Source of the DNA: Mesorhizobium hawassense
GTDB lineage: Bacteria; Pseudomonadota; Alphaproteobacteria; Rhizobiales; Rhizobiaceae
DNA: 64,000 bases
Direction: 5' to 3'
NCBI RefSeq assembly: GCF_003289945.1
Contig: NZ_QMBP01000003.1
Span: 534,070 to 598,069, forward strand
Positions within the stretch are counted from its first letter, which is position 1. Each line of letters starts with the position of its first letter. The translations under genes were made by a program, and so were the position numbers. Under the pieces are notes generated by a model. It had not been told where the DNA came from and ran no database searches. It saw only the letters and a list, made by a program, of their open reading frames with translations. Of this stretch, positions 45,401-54,527 are shown one piece after another.

Positions 45401-45582
45401 TGTCCGAGGAAGCCTGGGCGCGGCTGGAGCGGCTGCTTTTCCATTATGCCGACCCGACCGCCGGCTATCTGTCGCGCGCGCTGCCTTTCCGCGAGGGCGA
45501 AGCCGACGGCGACTACGACCATCTGGCGCGCGTGCTCGAATGGTCGGCGGGCGGGGCCAGCGAAGACGAGGTGGACGGATGA
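42463..45582 (+). CDS. addB: Double-strand break repair protein AddB (alphaproteobacterial type)
   Basis: Subunit of the AddAB helicase-nuclease that resects DNA ends for recombination. The 1039-residue protein is the alphaproteobacterial type: an inactive helicase-like N-terminal part ('IYVPTRRAARALRGAFV') and a C-terminal PD-(D/E)xK nuclease ('LFHEILHLF', 'GYADRVDLLAGGMADILDYKTGSS'). Only one Cys is present in the whole protein, so the four-Cys iron-sulphur clamp of Bacillus AddB is absent. It overlaps murU and addA by ATGA. Confidence 0.95.
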   Translation: MSGARRVFSIPPGAPFLPTLAEALLDGRLIPGFRFDGDPLALADATIYVPTRRAARALRGAFVDRLGQRSAILPTVRPLGEFDEDEAAFDAEAASAIELAPPIAAQERLLLLAPLVRAWKESLPAHVRARFDEEFVVPTSTADAIWLARDLARLMDEIETEGTDWAKLSTLVTGNLAGWWQVTLDFLGIVTDNWPELLKERDRSNPAAHRSALIRLEAARLKRNPPAGPVIAAGSTGSIPATAELLGVIAGLPNGAVVLPGLDRELDDASFAAITAPGARPATLGHPQFGLAKLIGGIGILRRDVEDIVAASPPLALRSALVGEALRPAETTEYWTETRPRFMAGDVEQALAGVTLVEAANERDEAAAIAIALKRAVEIPGKRAALVTGDRALARRVSAELLRFGVVADDSGGVPLANTPAASLLRLALSAAFRPGDPVGLLALLKHPLLGLGLERRSVRKAAELVELVALRGGTGRPDVASLGALFETRLAELSGDTRQPFWFSRLTVRGIEQAQGMLSHLTKALSPLTAMRHEKDADIATLTRASVVALEDLGRAADGSLAELYAGDAGEKLAELLRGLVAAASPFTFAAGEWPDVMEALIAPETVKPAQGTDRNIAIWGALEARLQNVDTLVIGGLNEGVWPRKPESDRFMSRLMKTGIDLEPPERRIGLAAHDFQMAMGTKEVLLTRSARSGDAPAVPSRWLQRMLTFIGKEPAATLSRRGDALLAWARALDAGERKDFAARPQPKPPLSMRPRHFSVTEIETLRRDPYAVYARRILGLMPLEPLIRDPGAAERGTLFHEILHLFSRRVGDPRAPNALASLIEAGRVCFADAKLPLDIEAVWWPRFEKLAENIIEWEHTRADAVARRYAEERAEKTVVGRTGVTLSGYADRVDLLAGGMADILDYKTGSSPSKAQAHTLLSPQLALEGALLRRGAFKELGIREPSQLAFVRLKPNGEVFEESILEYNRKPRTANDLSEEAWARLERLLFHYADPTAGYLSRALPFREGEADGDYDHLARVLEWSAGGASEDEVDG

Positions 45583-48500
45583 AATATCCGATCCCCTCCG
45601 ATACCGCCGCCAGCCAGGCGCGCGCCTCCGATCCGGCCAATTCCGCCTGGGTGTCGGCCAATGCCGGCTCCGGCAAGACGCATGTCTTGGCACAGCGCGT
45701 CATCCGGCTTTTGCTCAACGGCACCGACCCGTCGAAGATCCTGTGCCTGACCTATACGCGGGCGGCCGCCGCCAACATGTCGAACCGTGTATTTTCGACC
45801 TTGTCGGAATGGACGGTGCTTCCCGATGCGGAGCTTGGCGCGCGGATCGCGGCGCTCGACGGTCGCGGCGCCGACCGCGACATGATGCGGCGCGCGCGCC
45901 GGCTGTTTGCCGAAGCGCTGGAGACGCCGGGCGGGCTGAAGATCCAGACCATCCACGCCTTCTGCGAATCCGTGCTGCACCAGTTTCCGCTCGAAGCCAA
46001 CATCCCGGCGCATTTCGAGATGCTCGATCCGCAGATGGAGGCCCCGCTGTTCGGCGATGCCCGTCGCGACATGATCTCGGGTGCCGGTGCCGGCGTCGAA
46101 GGCCTGGCGGAAGCCTTTGCCACCGTTTTGGAACGCGGCGGCGAGTTCGGCCTCGATACGCTGCTTGCCGAGATCGTCGGCAAGCGCGACGATCTGCGCG
46201 ACTTCATCGCCAAGCTCGGCAAGGATCGGGATTTCCGGCCGCTGTTCGCCGAATTTGGCTTCAGGCCCGGACAGACGGCAGATGACATCGCCGCTTCGCT
46301 TTGGCCGCTGCCCGGCTTCGCACCCAGCCAGTTCGCCGAATTCGCGCAGGCCGCCGAAGCCACCGACGCGCGGCAGGTGCTGAACAATGTCCTCCCCTAT
46401 GCACGCGGCGCATTTGCCGAAGCGGATCCGATCCGCCGGCTGCGGCTGCTGGCAAAGGCCTTTCTCAAGGCAGGCGGCGACCCCTACGACCCGCCCAAGA
46501 TCTTCAAGAAGGCGCTGGTCGACCGGCTGCCGGATCTGCCGGAACGCTACCTTGCGGCGGCCAAGGCGATCCTCGACGTGTCGGACCGGCTGGCGCTGTT
46601 CCGCATGCTGGAAGGCACGGCGGCGGCGCTCGCCATCGCCGGCTGGCTGATCGCACGCTATGAGCATTTGAAGCGCGGACGCGGCTTCCTCGATTTCAAC
46701 GATCTCATCACCCGCACGGTCAGCCTCTTGTCGCGGCCCGATGCCGGGCCTTGGGTGCAGTTCAAGCTCGACCAGGGCATCGACCACATCCTGCTCGACG
46801 AGGCGCAGGACACCAGCCCCGACCAATGGGAGGTGGTGAAGAAGCTGACCGAAGAGTTCTTCGCCGGGCTCGGCCAGCGCGAGGCGGTGCGGCGGACCGT
46901 CTTTGCCGTCGGCGACGAGAAACAGTCGATCTATTCCTTCCAGGGCGCCGCGCCGGATTCCTTTGCAGAAAGCCGGCTGTTGTTTGCCAGCCGCGTGCGC
47001 GACGCGGAAGCTGCCTTCGCCAATCTCAAGCTCACCTGGTCGTTCCGCTCCAGCGACGATGTGCTTGCCGCGGTCGACCGCGTTTTTGCCGAGCCGGGCG
47101 TCAGGCGCGGCATCAGCCACGATCCCGATCCGCTCAGCCACAAGGCGATCCGCAATGACGCGCCGGGCTATGTCGAGGTGTGGCCTTCGATCGGCGCCGA
47201 AATGGTCGAGGAACCGGACGACTGGACCCTGCCGGTCAACCATGCAAGCGCGCCGGCCGTGCGCGTGGCCGAGCATGTGGCGACGACCATCCAGACCTGG
47301 CTCAAGCACGGCGAGATCATCGAGGGCAAGGGCAGGAAACTGACCGCCGGCGACATCCTCGTCCTGGTGCGCAAGCGCGACCGCTTTGTCCATGCGCTGT
47401 CGCGCAGCCTCAAAAACCGCCAGATCCCGGTTGCCGGCGCCGACAGGCTGAGCTTGCCCGGCCATATTGCCGTGCAGGACCTGATTGCGCTCGGACATTT
47501 CCTCATCCAGCCGGAGGACGACCTCTCCCTGGCCGCGGTGCTGCGCAGCCCGATCTTCGAGGTTTCCGAGGAAACATTGCTGGCATTTGCCGGCGAAAGG
47601 CCGAAGGGCCAGTCGCTGATTGCCTCGCTGCGACAGCATGCGGCCGGCGACGAGGCCCTTGCCGCTGTCGTTAGCCGGCTCGACGCTTGGGCGAGCGACG
47701 TGGCATTCAAGCCGGTGTTCGAATTTTATGCCTCGGCGCTGGCACGTGATGGGTTGCGGCGCAAGATGACGGCGCGGCTGGGGCCCGAAGCCGGCGACAT
47801 CCTCGACGAGTTCCTGAGTTTCTGCCTGGCCGAGGAACGCACCGGCCTGCCGGGGCTGGAATCCTTCCTGTCGACGCTGGAAAATGCCGGCCCCGAGATC
47901 AAGCGCGAGATGGACCAGACGCGCGACGAGGTCCGCGTCATGACCGTGCATGCCGCCAAGGGCCTGGAAGCGCCGGTCGTCTTCCTCGTCGATGGCGGCT
48001 CGGCGCCGTTCAGCGACCAGCATCTGCCGCGGCTGATGCCGTTCGAGAGCTCGGGTGCTGAATGGAAAGGCAAGGGCTTTCTGTGGCGCTCGGCGAGTGA
48101 CGTCGCCAATGGCGTCTCGAAGGCGGCCTCGGTGCGGGCGCGCGAGCTCGCCGACGACGAGTACCGGCGGCTGCTCTATGTCGGCATGACCCGCGCCGAG
48201 GACCGGCTGGTCGTCTGCGGCTATCACGGCAAGCGGCAGCCGAGCGCCGGCACCTGGCATTCGATCGTCAGCCGGGCATTGCTAAGTGCCCCCGAGAGTG
48301 CCGAACGCCGCCATCCCGCGACGGCCGATGTGGCCGTTCACCGCTTTCACATGACGAAACTGCCGCCGGTGGCGCCGACCGGCGCCGTGGATGCAGGGCC
48401 CTTCGAGCACACAGCGCCGCTGCCCGAAAGCCTGTTCAGGCCGCTGCCGCCCTATGAGGAACTGCCGCGGCCGCTTTCGCCTTCCGGCGCCTCGGCGCTG

Positions 48501-49091
48501 ATCGACGAGGCGAAGGACGCCGTCCCCGATACGCGCTCGCCGGTGCTCGACACTGCCGCCGAGCCTGGCTTCGCGGTCGTGCGCGGACTTGCCCTGCACA
48601 AATTGCTGCAGATGCTGCCCGGCATCGCCGAGGCGGAGAGGCGAGATGCGGCCGAACGCTATCTGGCGCGCGCCGGCGCCGACTGGCCGGACGGCGAGCG
48701 CAACAGGGCACTGGAAGCGGTGCAATCGATCCTGTCCGACAGCCATTTCAGTGCGCTGTTCTCGCCGTCCTCGCGCGCCGAGGTTGGGGTCATGGGCAGT
48801 CTTGAGGTGAAGGGCAAGCTGCGCTCGATCTCCGGCAAGATCGACCGGCTGGCGGTCACGCCGCAAACGGTCTCGATCGTCGACTACAAGACCAACCGGC
48901 CGGCGCCCGGGACCCTAACGGATGTGCCGCCGGCTTACGTGTTGCAGCTCGCGCTCTACCGCGCGCTGCTTAAGCCGCTCTATCCCGGCCGCGCGGTGAC
49001 GGCCGCGCTGCTGTTCACCGAGGCACCGCGCCTGATCGAGCTGCCGGCCAGCGTCATGGACGATGCCCTTGCCCGACTCACAGCAGCGTGA
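45579..49091 (+). CDS. addA: Double-strand break repair helicase-nuclease AddA
   Basis: The UvrD-like 3'-5' helicase and nuclease subunit of AddAB. The 1170 residues contain Walker A 'SANAGSGKTHVLAQRVIRLLL' near 25-45, 'TIHAFCESVLHQFP', motif II 'LLDEAQDTSPDQW', motif III 'VGDEKQSIYSFQGA', motif V/VI 'TVHAAKGLEAPVVFLV' and 'LLYVGMTRAEDRLVV', and the C-terminal nuclease 'GKIDRLAVTPQTVSIVDYKTNR'. It is translationally coupled to addB; trxA follows after 74 bp. Confidence 0.96.
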   Translation: MKYPIPSDTAASQARASDPANSAWVSANAGSGKTHVLAQRVIRLLLNGTDPSKILCLTYTRAAAANMSNRVFSTLSEWTVLPDAELGARIAALDGRGADRDMMRRARRLFAEALETPGGLKIQTIHAFCESVLHQFPLEANIPAHFEMLDPQMEAPLFGDARRDMISGAGAGVEGLAEAFATVLERGGEFGLDTLLAEIVGKRDDLRDFIAKLGKDRDFRPLFAEFGFRPGQTADDIAASLWPLPGFAPSQFAEFAQAAEATDARQVLNNVLPYARGAFAEADPIRRLRLLAKAFLKAGGDPYDPPKIFKKALVDRLPDLPERYLAAAKAILDVSDRLALFRMLEGTAAALAIAGWLIARYEHLKRGRGFLDFNDLITRTVSLLSRPDAGPWVQFKLDQGIDHILLDEAQDTSPDQWEVVKKLTEEFFAGLGQREAVRRTVFAVGDEKQSIYSFQGAAPDSFAESRLLFASRVRDAEAAFANLKLTWSFRSSDDVLAAVDRVFAEPGVRRGISHDPDPLSHKAIRNDAPGYVEVWPSIGAEMVEEPDDWTLPVNHASAPAVRVAEHVATTIQTWLKHGEIIEGKGRKLTAGDILVLVRKRDRFVHALSRSLKNRQIPVAGADRLSLPGHIAVQDLIALGHFLIQPEDDLSLAAVLRSPIFEVSEETLLAFAGERPKGQSLIASLRQHAAGDEALAAVVSRLDAWASDVAFKPVFEFYASALARDGLRRKMTARLGPEAGDILDEFLSFCLAEERTGLPGLESFLSTLENAGPEIKREMDQTRDEVRVMTVHAAKGLEAPVVFLVDGGSAPFSDQHLPRLMPFESSGAEWKGKGFLWRSASDVANGVSKAASVRARELADDEYRRLLYVGMTRAEDRLVVCGYHGKRQPSAGTWHSIVSRALLSAPESAERRHPATADVAVHRFHMTKLPPVAPTGAVDAGPFEHTAPLPESLFRPLPPYEELPRPLSPSGASALIDEAKDAVPDTRSPVLDTAAEPGFAVVRGLALHKLLQMLPGIAEAERRDAAERYLARAGADWPDGERNRALEAVQSILSDSHFSALFSPSSRAEVGVMGSLEVKGKLRSISGKIDRLAVTPQTVSIVDYKTNRPAPGTLTDVPPAYVLQLALYRALLKPLYPGRAVTAALLFTEAPRLIELPASVMDDALARLTAA

Positions 49092-49165
49092 CACAAGAAC
49101 TGCTTGAATAGTGCAGCCACAACCACCACATTTGGTGCAACTCGAGTTTTCGAAAGGATTTCAGC

Positions 49166-49489
49166 ATGGCCACCGTCAAGGTCGACAAGGGCAATTTCCA
49201 GGCCGATGTGCTCAACGCCAAGGAGCCGGTCGTGGTGGATTTCTGGGCGGAATGGTGCGGCCCGTGCAAGATGATCGGCCCGTCTCTCGAAGAGATCGCC
49301 ACCGAGCTCGGCGGGAAGGTCAAGATCGCCAAGCTCAACATCGACGAGAACCCCGAGCTTGCCGCGCAGTTTGGCGTGCGCTCGATCCCGACGCTGATGA
49401 TCTTCAAGGGTGGCGAAGTGGCCGACATGAAGGTGGGCGCCGCGCCGAAGACCGCGCTGTCGCACTGGATCAACGGCAGCCTCGCCTGA
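49166..49489 (+). CDS. trxA: Thioredoxin
   Basis: A 107-residue cytoplasmic thioredoxin with the redox motif Trp-Cys-Gly-Pro-Cys ('[20 protein letters not shown]') and the cis-Pro loop '[10 protein letters not shown]'. It reduces disulphides in ribonucleotide reductase and other enzymes. It stands after addA with its own strong intrinsic terminator. In many Alphaproteobacteria folC follows directly; here accessory genes intervene. Confidence 0.98.
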   Translation: MATVKVDKGNFQADVLNAKEPVVVDFWAEWCGPCKMIGPSLEEIATELGGKVKIAKLNIDENPELAAQFGVRSIPTLMIFKGGEVADMKVGAAPKTALSHWINGSLA

Positions 49490-49512
49490 GCCAATCCGAA
49501 AGCTTCAAGGAC

Positions 49513-49543
49513 AAGCCCGGTCATCGCGCCGGGCTTTTTCTTT
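49513..49543 (+). terminator. Intrinsic terminator of trxA
   Basis: AAGCCCGG / CCGGGCTT, 8-bp stem with an 8-nt loop followed by TTTTCTTT, 23 bases after the trxA stop. Confidence 0.88.
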
Positions 49544-49603
49544 GGCGCCATGGCTGACCGTCTTCTGGCCCTGACATAGGAGCGCGTCATTTTCTTCTCT
49601 AGA

Positions 49604-49646
49604 GCAATTCCAGGAAAAGTGTGTGCGGTTTTCCGTCCGGAATTGC
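49604..49646. repeat. GCAATTCC-type intergenic palindrome
   Basis: GCAATTCC ... GGAATTGC, 8-bp perfect arms around a core with GGAAAAGTGTGTGCGGTTTTCC that itself forms an inner GGAAAA/TTTTCC stem. The same design, decayed, occurs near 54.5 kb. Confidence 0.75.
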
Positions 49647-49662
49647 ATCAACATAGGGAGAT

Positions 49663-49701
49663 AGAGCGGTTCGCCGTTTCCGTGAAACGGTGAAACGCTC
49701 T
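49663..49701. repeat. AGAGCG nested palindrome
   Basis: AGAGCG ... CGCTCT outer arms with a perfect inner CCGTTTC/GAAACGG stem. It directly follows the previous palindrome, so the 230-bp gap after trxA is mostly repeat sequence. It lies 20 bp upstream of the cupin gene start. Confidence 0.7.
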
Positions 49702-49721
49702 AGCGGAAAAGGGAGAGCTCC

Positions 49722-50003
49722 ATGACCGGAACAGCCAAGGCCACAGTCCACGTCGACAATGAGCGGGTGATCGTCACCGAATACCGCTTCGCGCCGGGCG
49801 CCAACACGGGCTGGCATCGCCACGGCCACGACTATGTCGTGGTGCCGCTGATGGACGGTAAGGTGAAGCTGGTGACCAAGGACGGCGAATCCTTCGCCGA
49901 GATGAAGCAAGGCGCGCCTTATTTCCGGAGGGAAGGCGTCGAGCACGACGTCATCAACGCCAATGACGGCGAATACGCCTTCATCGAAATCGAGCTGAAG
50001 TAG
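49722..50003 (+). CDS. Small cupin-domain protein
   Basis: A 93-residue single-domain cupin: 'FAPGANTGWHRHGHDYVVVPLMDGKVKL' carries the first metal-binding His cluster and 'GVEHDVINANDGEYAFIEIE' the second His. Single cupins of this size bind a metal and a small ligand; the substrate is unknown. It has GGGAGAG upstream of the ATG. It begins a short group of accessory genes inserted between trxA and folC. Confidence 0.82.
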   Translation: MTGTAKATVHVDNERVIVTEYRFAPGANTGWHRHGHDYVVVPLMDGKVKLVTKDGESFAEMKQGAPYFRREGVEHDVINANDGEYAFIEIELK

Positions 50004-50057
50004 GCTTGCCGTGATCGTCGATTTGCACGGGTCCATCCCGGCATCGTGCGACATGTC

Positions 50058-50855
50058 ATGGGTATAATACCGCTCTTCGCCTTTGCCGGCTTCGCGGCGA
50101 TCGCCGCCTATGTCCAGACGCTGACGGGGTTCGCCTTCGGTCTGGTGATGATGGGCGCGATCGCGCTTGTCGGCCTGCTGCCGCTGCCTGACGCGGCCGC
50201 GATGGTCGGCATGCTGACCCTGGTCAACGCCACGCAAATGCTGATCCAGGGCGGCTGGCGCGAGGTTGCGCATCGGGAACTGCGGCTGATCCTGTTCGCA
50301 AGCCTGCCGTCGCTGTTGCTGGGTTATGCCCTGTTGGAATGGCTGGCGGACACGCGGGCCGACCTGCTGAAGGTCGGACTTGGCCTGGTCATCATGATGT
50401 CCAGCCTGCAATTGGCGATCAGGCCTGCCTGCCTGGCGAAACGGTCGTCGGACGCGAGTTTCGTCGGCTTCGGCGTCATTTCAGGACTGATGAGCGGGCT
50501 GTTTGCGACCGGCGGCCCACCACTCGTCTACCATCTCTTTCGCCAGCCGATGCCGCACGAACGCGTGCGCGAAACGCTGGTCACCGCCTTCGGCGCCGCG
50601 CAGGTGGTCCGGCTTATCCTTGTGGCGGCAAGCGGCAACTTGCCCACCATGTCGCCCGTCGCGCTCGTCCTCGCCATACCGGCTGTAATGCTGATGACCT
50701 ATGCGGCGCGCCGCTGGCCGCCGTCGCTGTCGCAAGGGACGATGCGAAGGATCGTCTTCGTGCTGCTTTTCCTGTCAGGCCTGTCGCTGGCGCTGCCCGC
50801 CGCGATGCATCTTGCGGTTGGAACACTGGTGGCTAGCCATCATCTGCCATCTTGA
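50058..50855 (+). CDS. TSUP (TauE/SafE) family transporter
   Basis: A 265-residue inner-membrane protein with about eight hydrophobic segments in two repeats. The family motifs are 'YVQTLTGFAFGLVMMGAIALVG' near the N terminus and 'GVISGLMSGLFATGGPPLVYHLF' at the start of the second repeat. Relatives export sulphite, sulphoacetate or other organic anions; the substrate here is unknown. The ATG is used; a GTG four codons earlier is possible and neither has a clear ribosome-binding site. It lies 54 bp after the cupin gene. Confidence 0.85.
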   Translation: MGIIPLFAFAGFAAIAAYVQTLTGFAFGLVMMGAIALVGLLPLPDAAAMVGMLTLVNATQMLIQGGWREVAHRELRLILFASLPSLLLGYALLEWLADTRADLLKVGLGLVIMMSSLQLAIRPACLAKRSSDASFVGFGVISGLMSGLFATGGPPLVYHLFRQPMPHERVRETLVTAFGAAQVVRLILVAASGNLPTMSPVALVLAIPAVMLMTYAARRWPPSLSQGTMRRIVFVLLFLSGLSLALPAAMHLAVGTLVASHHLPS

Positions 50856-50901
50856 TGGCTTGTTTCAATGGGTCTATATTTCGGCAAACGGAGTTTCGCA
50901 G

Positions 50902-51150
50902 ATGGCCGAACCACAACTCTCAGTACGCAGCGCTAAGGCGCGCGACCTTGCTCATCGACTTGCGCGTCGCGAAAATCGCTCAATAGCCGATGTCGTCGAA
51001 CGCGCGCTTGAGTCTTATGAGATCCGTGAAGCGGGGCGCGAACCCGCAGCCTCGTTCTATGCTCGTCTGGCGGCTAACAATGGCGCCGACATCGATCTGG
51101 AGAAAGTGATCCGCGAAGAACGCCAAGTGCATGCGGGGCCGGAGCTTTGA
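50902..51150 (+). CDS. vapB: VapB-type antitoxin
   Basis: An 82-residue PSK/VapB-like antitoxin. The N-terminal part 'PQLSVRSAKARDLAHRLARRENRSIADVVERALE' is a ribbon-helix-helix-like DNA-binding segment; the C-terminal tail should wrap the toxin. It begins after a short promoter-like gap and overlaps the toxin start by 3 bases, the standard antitoxin-first arrangement. Confidence 0.85.
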   Translation: MAEPQLSVRSAKARDLAHRLARRENRSIADVVERALESYEIREAGREPAASFYARLAANNGADIDLEKVIREERQVHAGPEL

Positions 51151-51560
51151 TTTTCGTCGATACCAATGTGATCTCGGAAACCCTCAAGAAGGTTCCTAAC
51201 CCAGCCGTCCTGGCCTGGCTTGTCCGGAACGACGCCGAATTGGCCCTTCCCACCGTGACGATCGGTGAAATCGCTTACGGCATCCAAAAGATACGACCCG
51301 ACGAGCGCGCCGATCGCCTGGAGCAGGGGCTTTCTCAGTGGCGCCATCGCTTTGCCGACCGCATTTTTGGCCTGACGGAGGAAGCTGCCCTGGCTTACGG
51401 CGAGATCATGGAAACCGCCTCGCGCCAAGGCAGGGGCATGACGGCTCCGGATGGCATGATTGCGGCGATAGCACGCGTGAATGGCGGTCGGCTGGCTACA
51501 CGCAATCCGAGCAACTTCAGCTCAACCGGCCTTAACTTGATCTCACCTTGGGATTTCTGA
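51147..51560 (+). CDS. vapC: VapC-type PIN-domain ribonuclease toxin
   Basis: A 137-residue PIN nuclease. Acidic residues for Mg binding are Asp5 of 'FVDTNVISE', Glu of 'TIGEIAYGI', and Asp of 'TAPDGMIAAIA', with a final Asn/Asp-type position in 'TRNPSNFSSTGL'. VapC toxins cleave tRNA or rRNA to arrest growth. It starts with TTG overlapping the antitoxin stop, which implies coupled, lower translation. It is convergent with the VOC gene. Confidence 0.88.
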   Translation: MIFVDTNVISETLKKVPNPAVLAWLVRNDAELALPTVTIGEIAYGIQKIRPDERADRLEQGLSQWRHRFADRIFGLTEEAALAYGEIMETASRQGRGMTAPDGMIAAIARVNGGRLATRNPSNFSSTGLNLISPWDF

Positions 51561-51587
51561 GCGGGCGCGGAACCGAACCGCCCCGCC

Positions 51588-52007
51588 CTACCAATCCGCG
51601 ACGCGATCGCCGCCGGTGAACTGCGCGCTTTTGCCGGTGTACTCGAACAGCTCGATCTTCACGCCGTTGGGGTCGGCGATCCAGGCTTGGAACGTGTCGT
51701 CGCAGGCGAGTTTCTTCGGCGTGACTTCTACGCCTTTCGAGCGGATGTGGGCGATTGCCGCGTCGATGTCTTCCACCTCAAGGCAGAAGTGGTTGATCTG
51801 GTTGGTCTCGCTGAAGCTGGCCTCGGTCTTCTCGAACACCTCGACATGGCTGCGACCGCCGCAATCGAGGTAGAAGCCGAAGATCTTGCCGTCACGCAGG
51901 AAATTGAACCGCGTGTCCATGCCGAGTACATCGCTGTAGAAGCGGCGCGTCGCCTCCAGGTCATGCGCGAAAATGCAGACATGGGCGAGCTGCTTCACTT
52001 TGATCAT
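51588..52007 (-). CDS. VOC family protein (glyoxalase I-like)
   Basis: A 139-residue vicinal-oxygen-chelate protein with two beta-alpha-beta-beta-beta modules. Probable metal ligands are His of 'QLAHVCIFAHDLEATRRFY', Glu of 'HVEVFE', His of 'INHFCLEVED' and Glu of 'KIELFEY', the pattern of lactoylglutathione lyases. It could detoxify methylglyoxal, but other VOC activities share the pattern. It is 53 bp downstream of folC on the same strand. Confidence 0.85.
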   Translation of the reverse strand: MIKVKQLAHVCIFAHDLEATRRFYSDVLGMDTRFNFLRDGKIFGFYLDCGGRSHVEVFEKTEASFSETNQINHFCLEVEDIDAAIAHIRSKGVEVTPKKLACDDTFQAWIADPNGVKIELFEYTGKSAQFTGGDRVADW

Positions 52008-52060
52008 GGCCGGTTCCTTTCGGCCCCCGCCGAAATCCGCAGCGCTATCTTTATTGCGCC

Positions 52061-53386
52061 TCAGGTCGGCGGCGTGCCGTTCTCGGCCAGCACGGCGCCG
52101 GCGAAGTAGAGCGAGCCGCCGATGAGGATGCGCGGCGCCGGGCCGTCCCAACTGTCGCGCAAAAGCATCAGCGCGCTGGCAACGGAGCTGACCGGCTCGG
52201 CCGACAGGCCGGCCTCTTCGGCACGCAATGCCAGTTCGTCATTCGGCACGCCGGCTTCGCTGTTGGTCACCGGCACGGTGTAGACATGGCGGGCAAGGCC
52301 CTTGAAGGCGCCGAAATAGCCGGTCTGGTCTTTCGTGTTGATCATGCCGGAGATCAGCACCAGCGGCCTTGGGTTCTTCTCCTCCTGCTCGGCCAGCGCC
52401 TCGGCGACGACGATGCCGGCGCCTGGGTTGTGGCCGCCGTCCAGCCAGATCTCGGCGCCCTTGGGCGCGAGGTCGACCAGCTTGCCCTGCGTCAGCTTCT
52501 GCATGCGTGCCGGCCAGGCGACATGGGTCATCGCCTTTTCGGTGGCGCGGTGGCTGATCTCGAAGCCGGCCGCTTTGACGGCGGCGATCGCCGCGGCGGC
52601 GTTGGCGTATTGGTGACGCCCCGGAAGGCGCGGCGAAGGCAGGTCCATCAAGCCGTCCTCGTCCTGATAGACCATGCGGCCGTTCTCCTCGAAGGCGAGA
52701 AAATCCTGGCCATAGACAACGGTCGGGCAATCCAGCCGCTCGGCCGTCTCGATCAGCACCTGAAGCGCGGTATCGCTTTCCTGGGCGCCGATCACCACCG
52801 GGCAGCCGCGTTTCATGATGCCGGCCTTTTCGGCGGCGATCAGCTCGACGCGGTCGCCGAGATAGGCTTCGTGGTCCATCGAGATCGGCATGATCACCGA
52901 AACCGCCGGCCGCCTGATGACATTGGTGGCGTCGAAGCGGCCGCCGAGGCCGACCTCGATGATCGCCGCCTCCGCCGGGTGCTCCGAAAACAGGATGAAA
53001 GTGACGGCGGTGAGTATCTCGAAAACGGTGATCTTCTGGCCGCCATTGACTTCCGCGACACGCGCGATGGCCTCGGCGAAAACATCGTCTTCGACGAGCT
53101 TGCCGCCGCCTTCGGCCGCCAGCCGGTAGCGCTCATGCCAGTTCACCAGATGCGGTGAAGTGTGGACATGGACGAGATGGCCGGCCGCTTCCAGCAGCGC
53201 GCGCGAGAAGGCGGCGCAGGAGCCCTTGCCGTTGGTGCCGGCGATGTGAATGACCGGCGGCAGCCGGTCCTGCGGATTGCCGAGGCGTTGGAGAAGTCTG
53301 GTGACGCGGTCCAGCGAAAGGTCGAAGCCTTTCGGATGCAGCGTCATCAGATGTTCGATTTCGCGGTCGGCGGAAAGCGTTGTCAT
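52061..53386 (-). CDS. folC: Folylpolyglutamate/dihydrofolate synthase
   Basis: Adds glutamate to dihydropteroate and folates. The 441-residue Mur-ligase-like enzyme shows 'VIHIAGTNGKGSCAAF' (P-loop), 'HTSPHLVNWHERYRL', 'VEVGLGGRFDATNV' and 'DGGHNPGAG'. It is the last gene of trpF-trpB-trpA-accD-folC, 119 bp after accD with a palindromic repeat in between. Confidence 0.95.
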   Translation of the reverse strand: MTTLSADREIEHLMTLHPKGFDLSLDRVTRLLQRLGNPQDRLPPVIHIAGTNGKGSCAAFSRALLEAAGHLVHVHTSPHLVNWHERYRLAAEGGGKLVEDDVFAEAIARVAEVNGGQKITVFEILTAVTFILFSEHPAEAAIIEVGLGGRFDATNVIRRPAVSVIMPISMDHEAYLGDRVELIAAEKAGIMKRGCPVVIGAQESDTALQVLIETAERLDCPTVVYGQDFLAFEENGRMVYQDEDGLMDLPSPRLPGRHQYANAAAAIAAVKAAGFEISHRATEKAMTHVAWPARMQKLTQGKLVDLAPKGAEIWLDGGHNPGAGIVVAEALAEQEEKNPRPLVLISGMINTKDQTGYFGAFKGLARHVYTVPVTNSEAGVPNDELALRAEEAGLSAEPVSSVASALMLLRDSWDGPAPRILIGGSLYFAGAVLAENGTPPT

Positions 53387-53398
53387 GGTGGAATCCTA

Positions 53399-53444
53399 GC
53401 GCATGGCCCCGAAACCGGGAATCGGTTTCGGAAGAACCATGCGC
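53399..53444. repeat. Nested intergenic palindrome between accD and folC
   Basis: GCGCATGG ... CCATGCGC outer arms with a perfect inner CCGAAACC/GGTTTCGG stem. It is a variant of the CATG-arm family and precedes the folC start. Confidence 0.75.
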
Positions 53445-53505
53445 AAATCAGAGGCTACAGCACGCAAAGCATGAAGCAATCAGGGCGGCGACCAAGGACG
53501 TCGCG

Positions 53506-54432
<927 letters not shown>

Positions 54433-54462
54433 GGCTTCGGCTCCTGTCCTGGAAGAGACTTC

Positions 54463-54509
54463 GAGCAATTCAGGAGAAATCTGTGGCGGATTTCCGATCC
54501 GAACTGCTT
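54463..54509. repeat. Degenerate GCAATTC-type palindrome
   Basis: GAGCAATTC ... GAACTGCTT, imperfect arms around GGAGAAATCTGTGGCGGATTTCC. Same layout as the perfect copy at 49.6 kb. It sits between trpA and accD. Confidence 0.6.
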
Positions 54510-54527
54510 GGAAAACAGATAGTCAGG

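Noticed and set aside
45513..48260. A 915-codon open frame on the minus strand
   Set aside because: Antisense shadow of addA; no family pattern and biased composition.
49092..49165. A promoter of its own for trxA
   Set aside because: The 74-bp gap has an AT-richer patch but no convincing -35/-10 pair; trxA may be read from addA.
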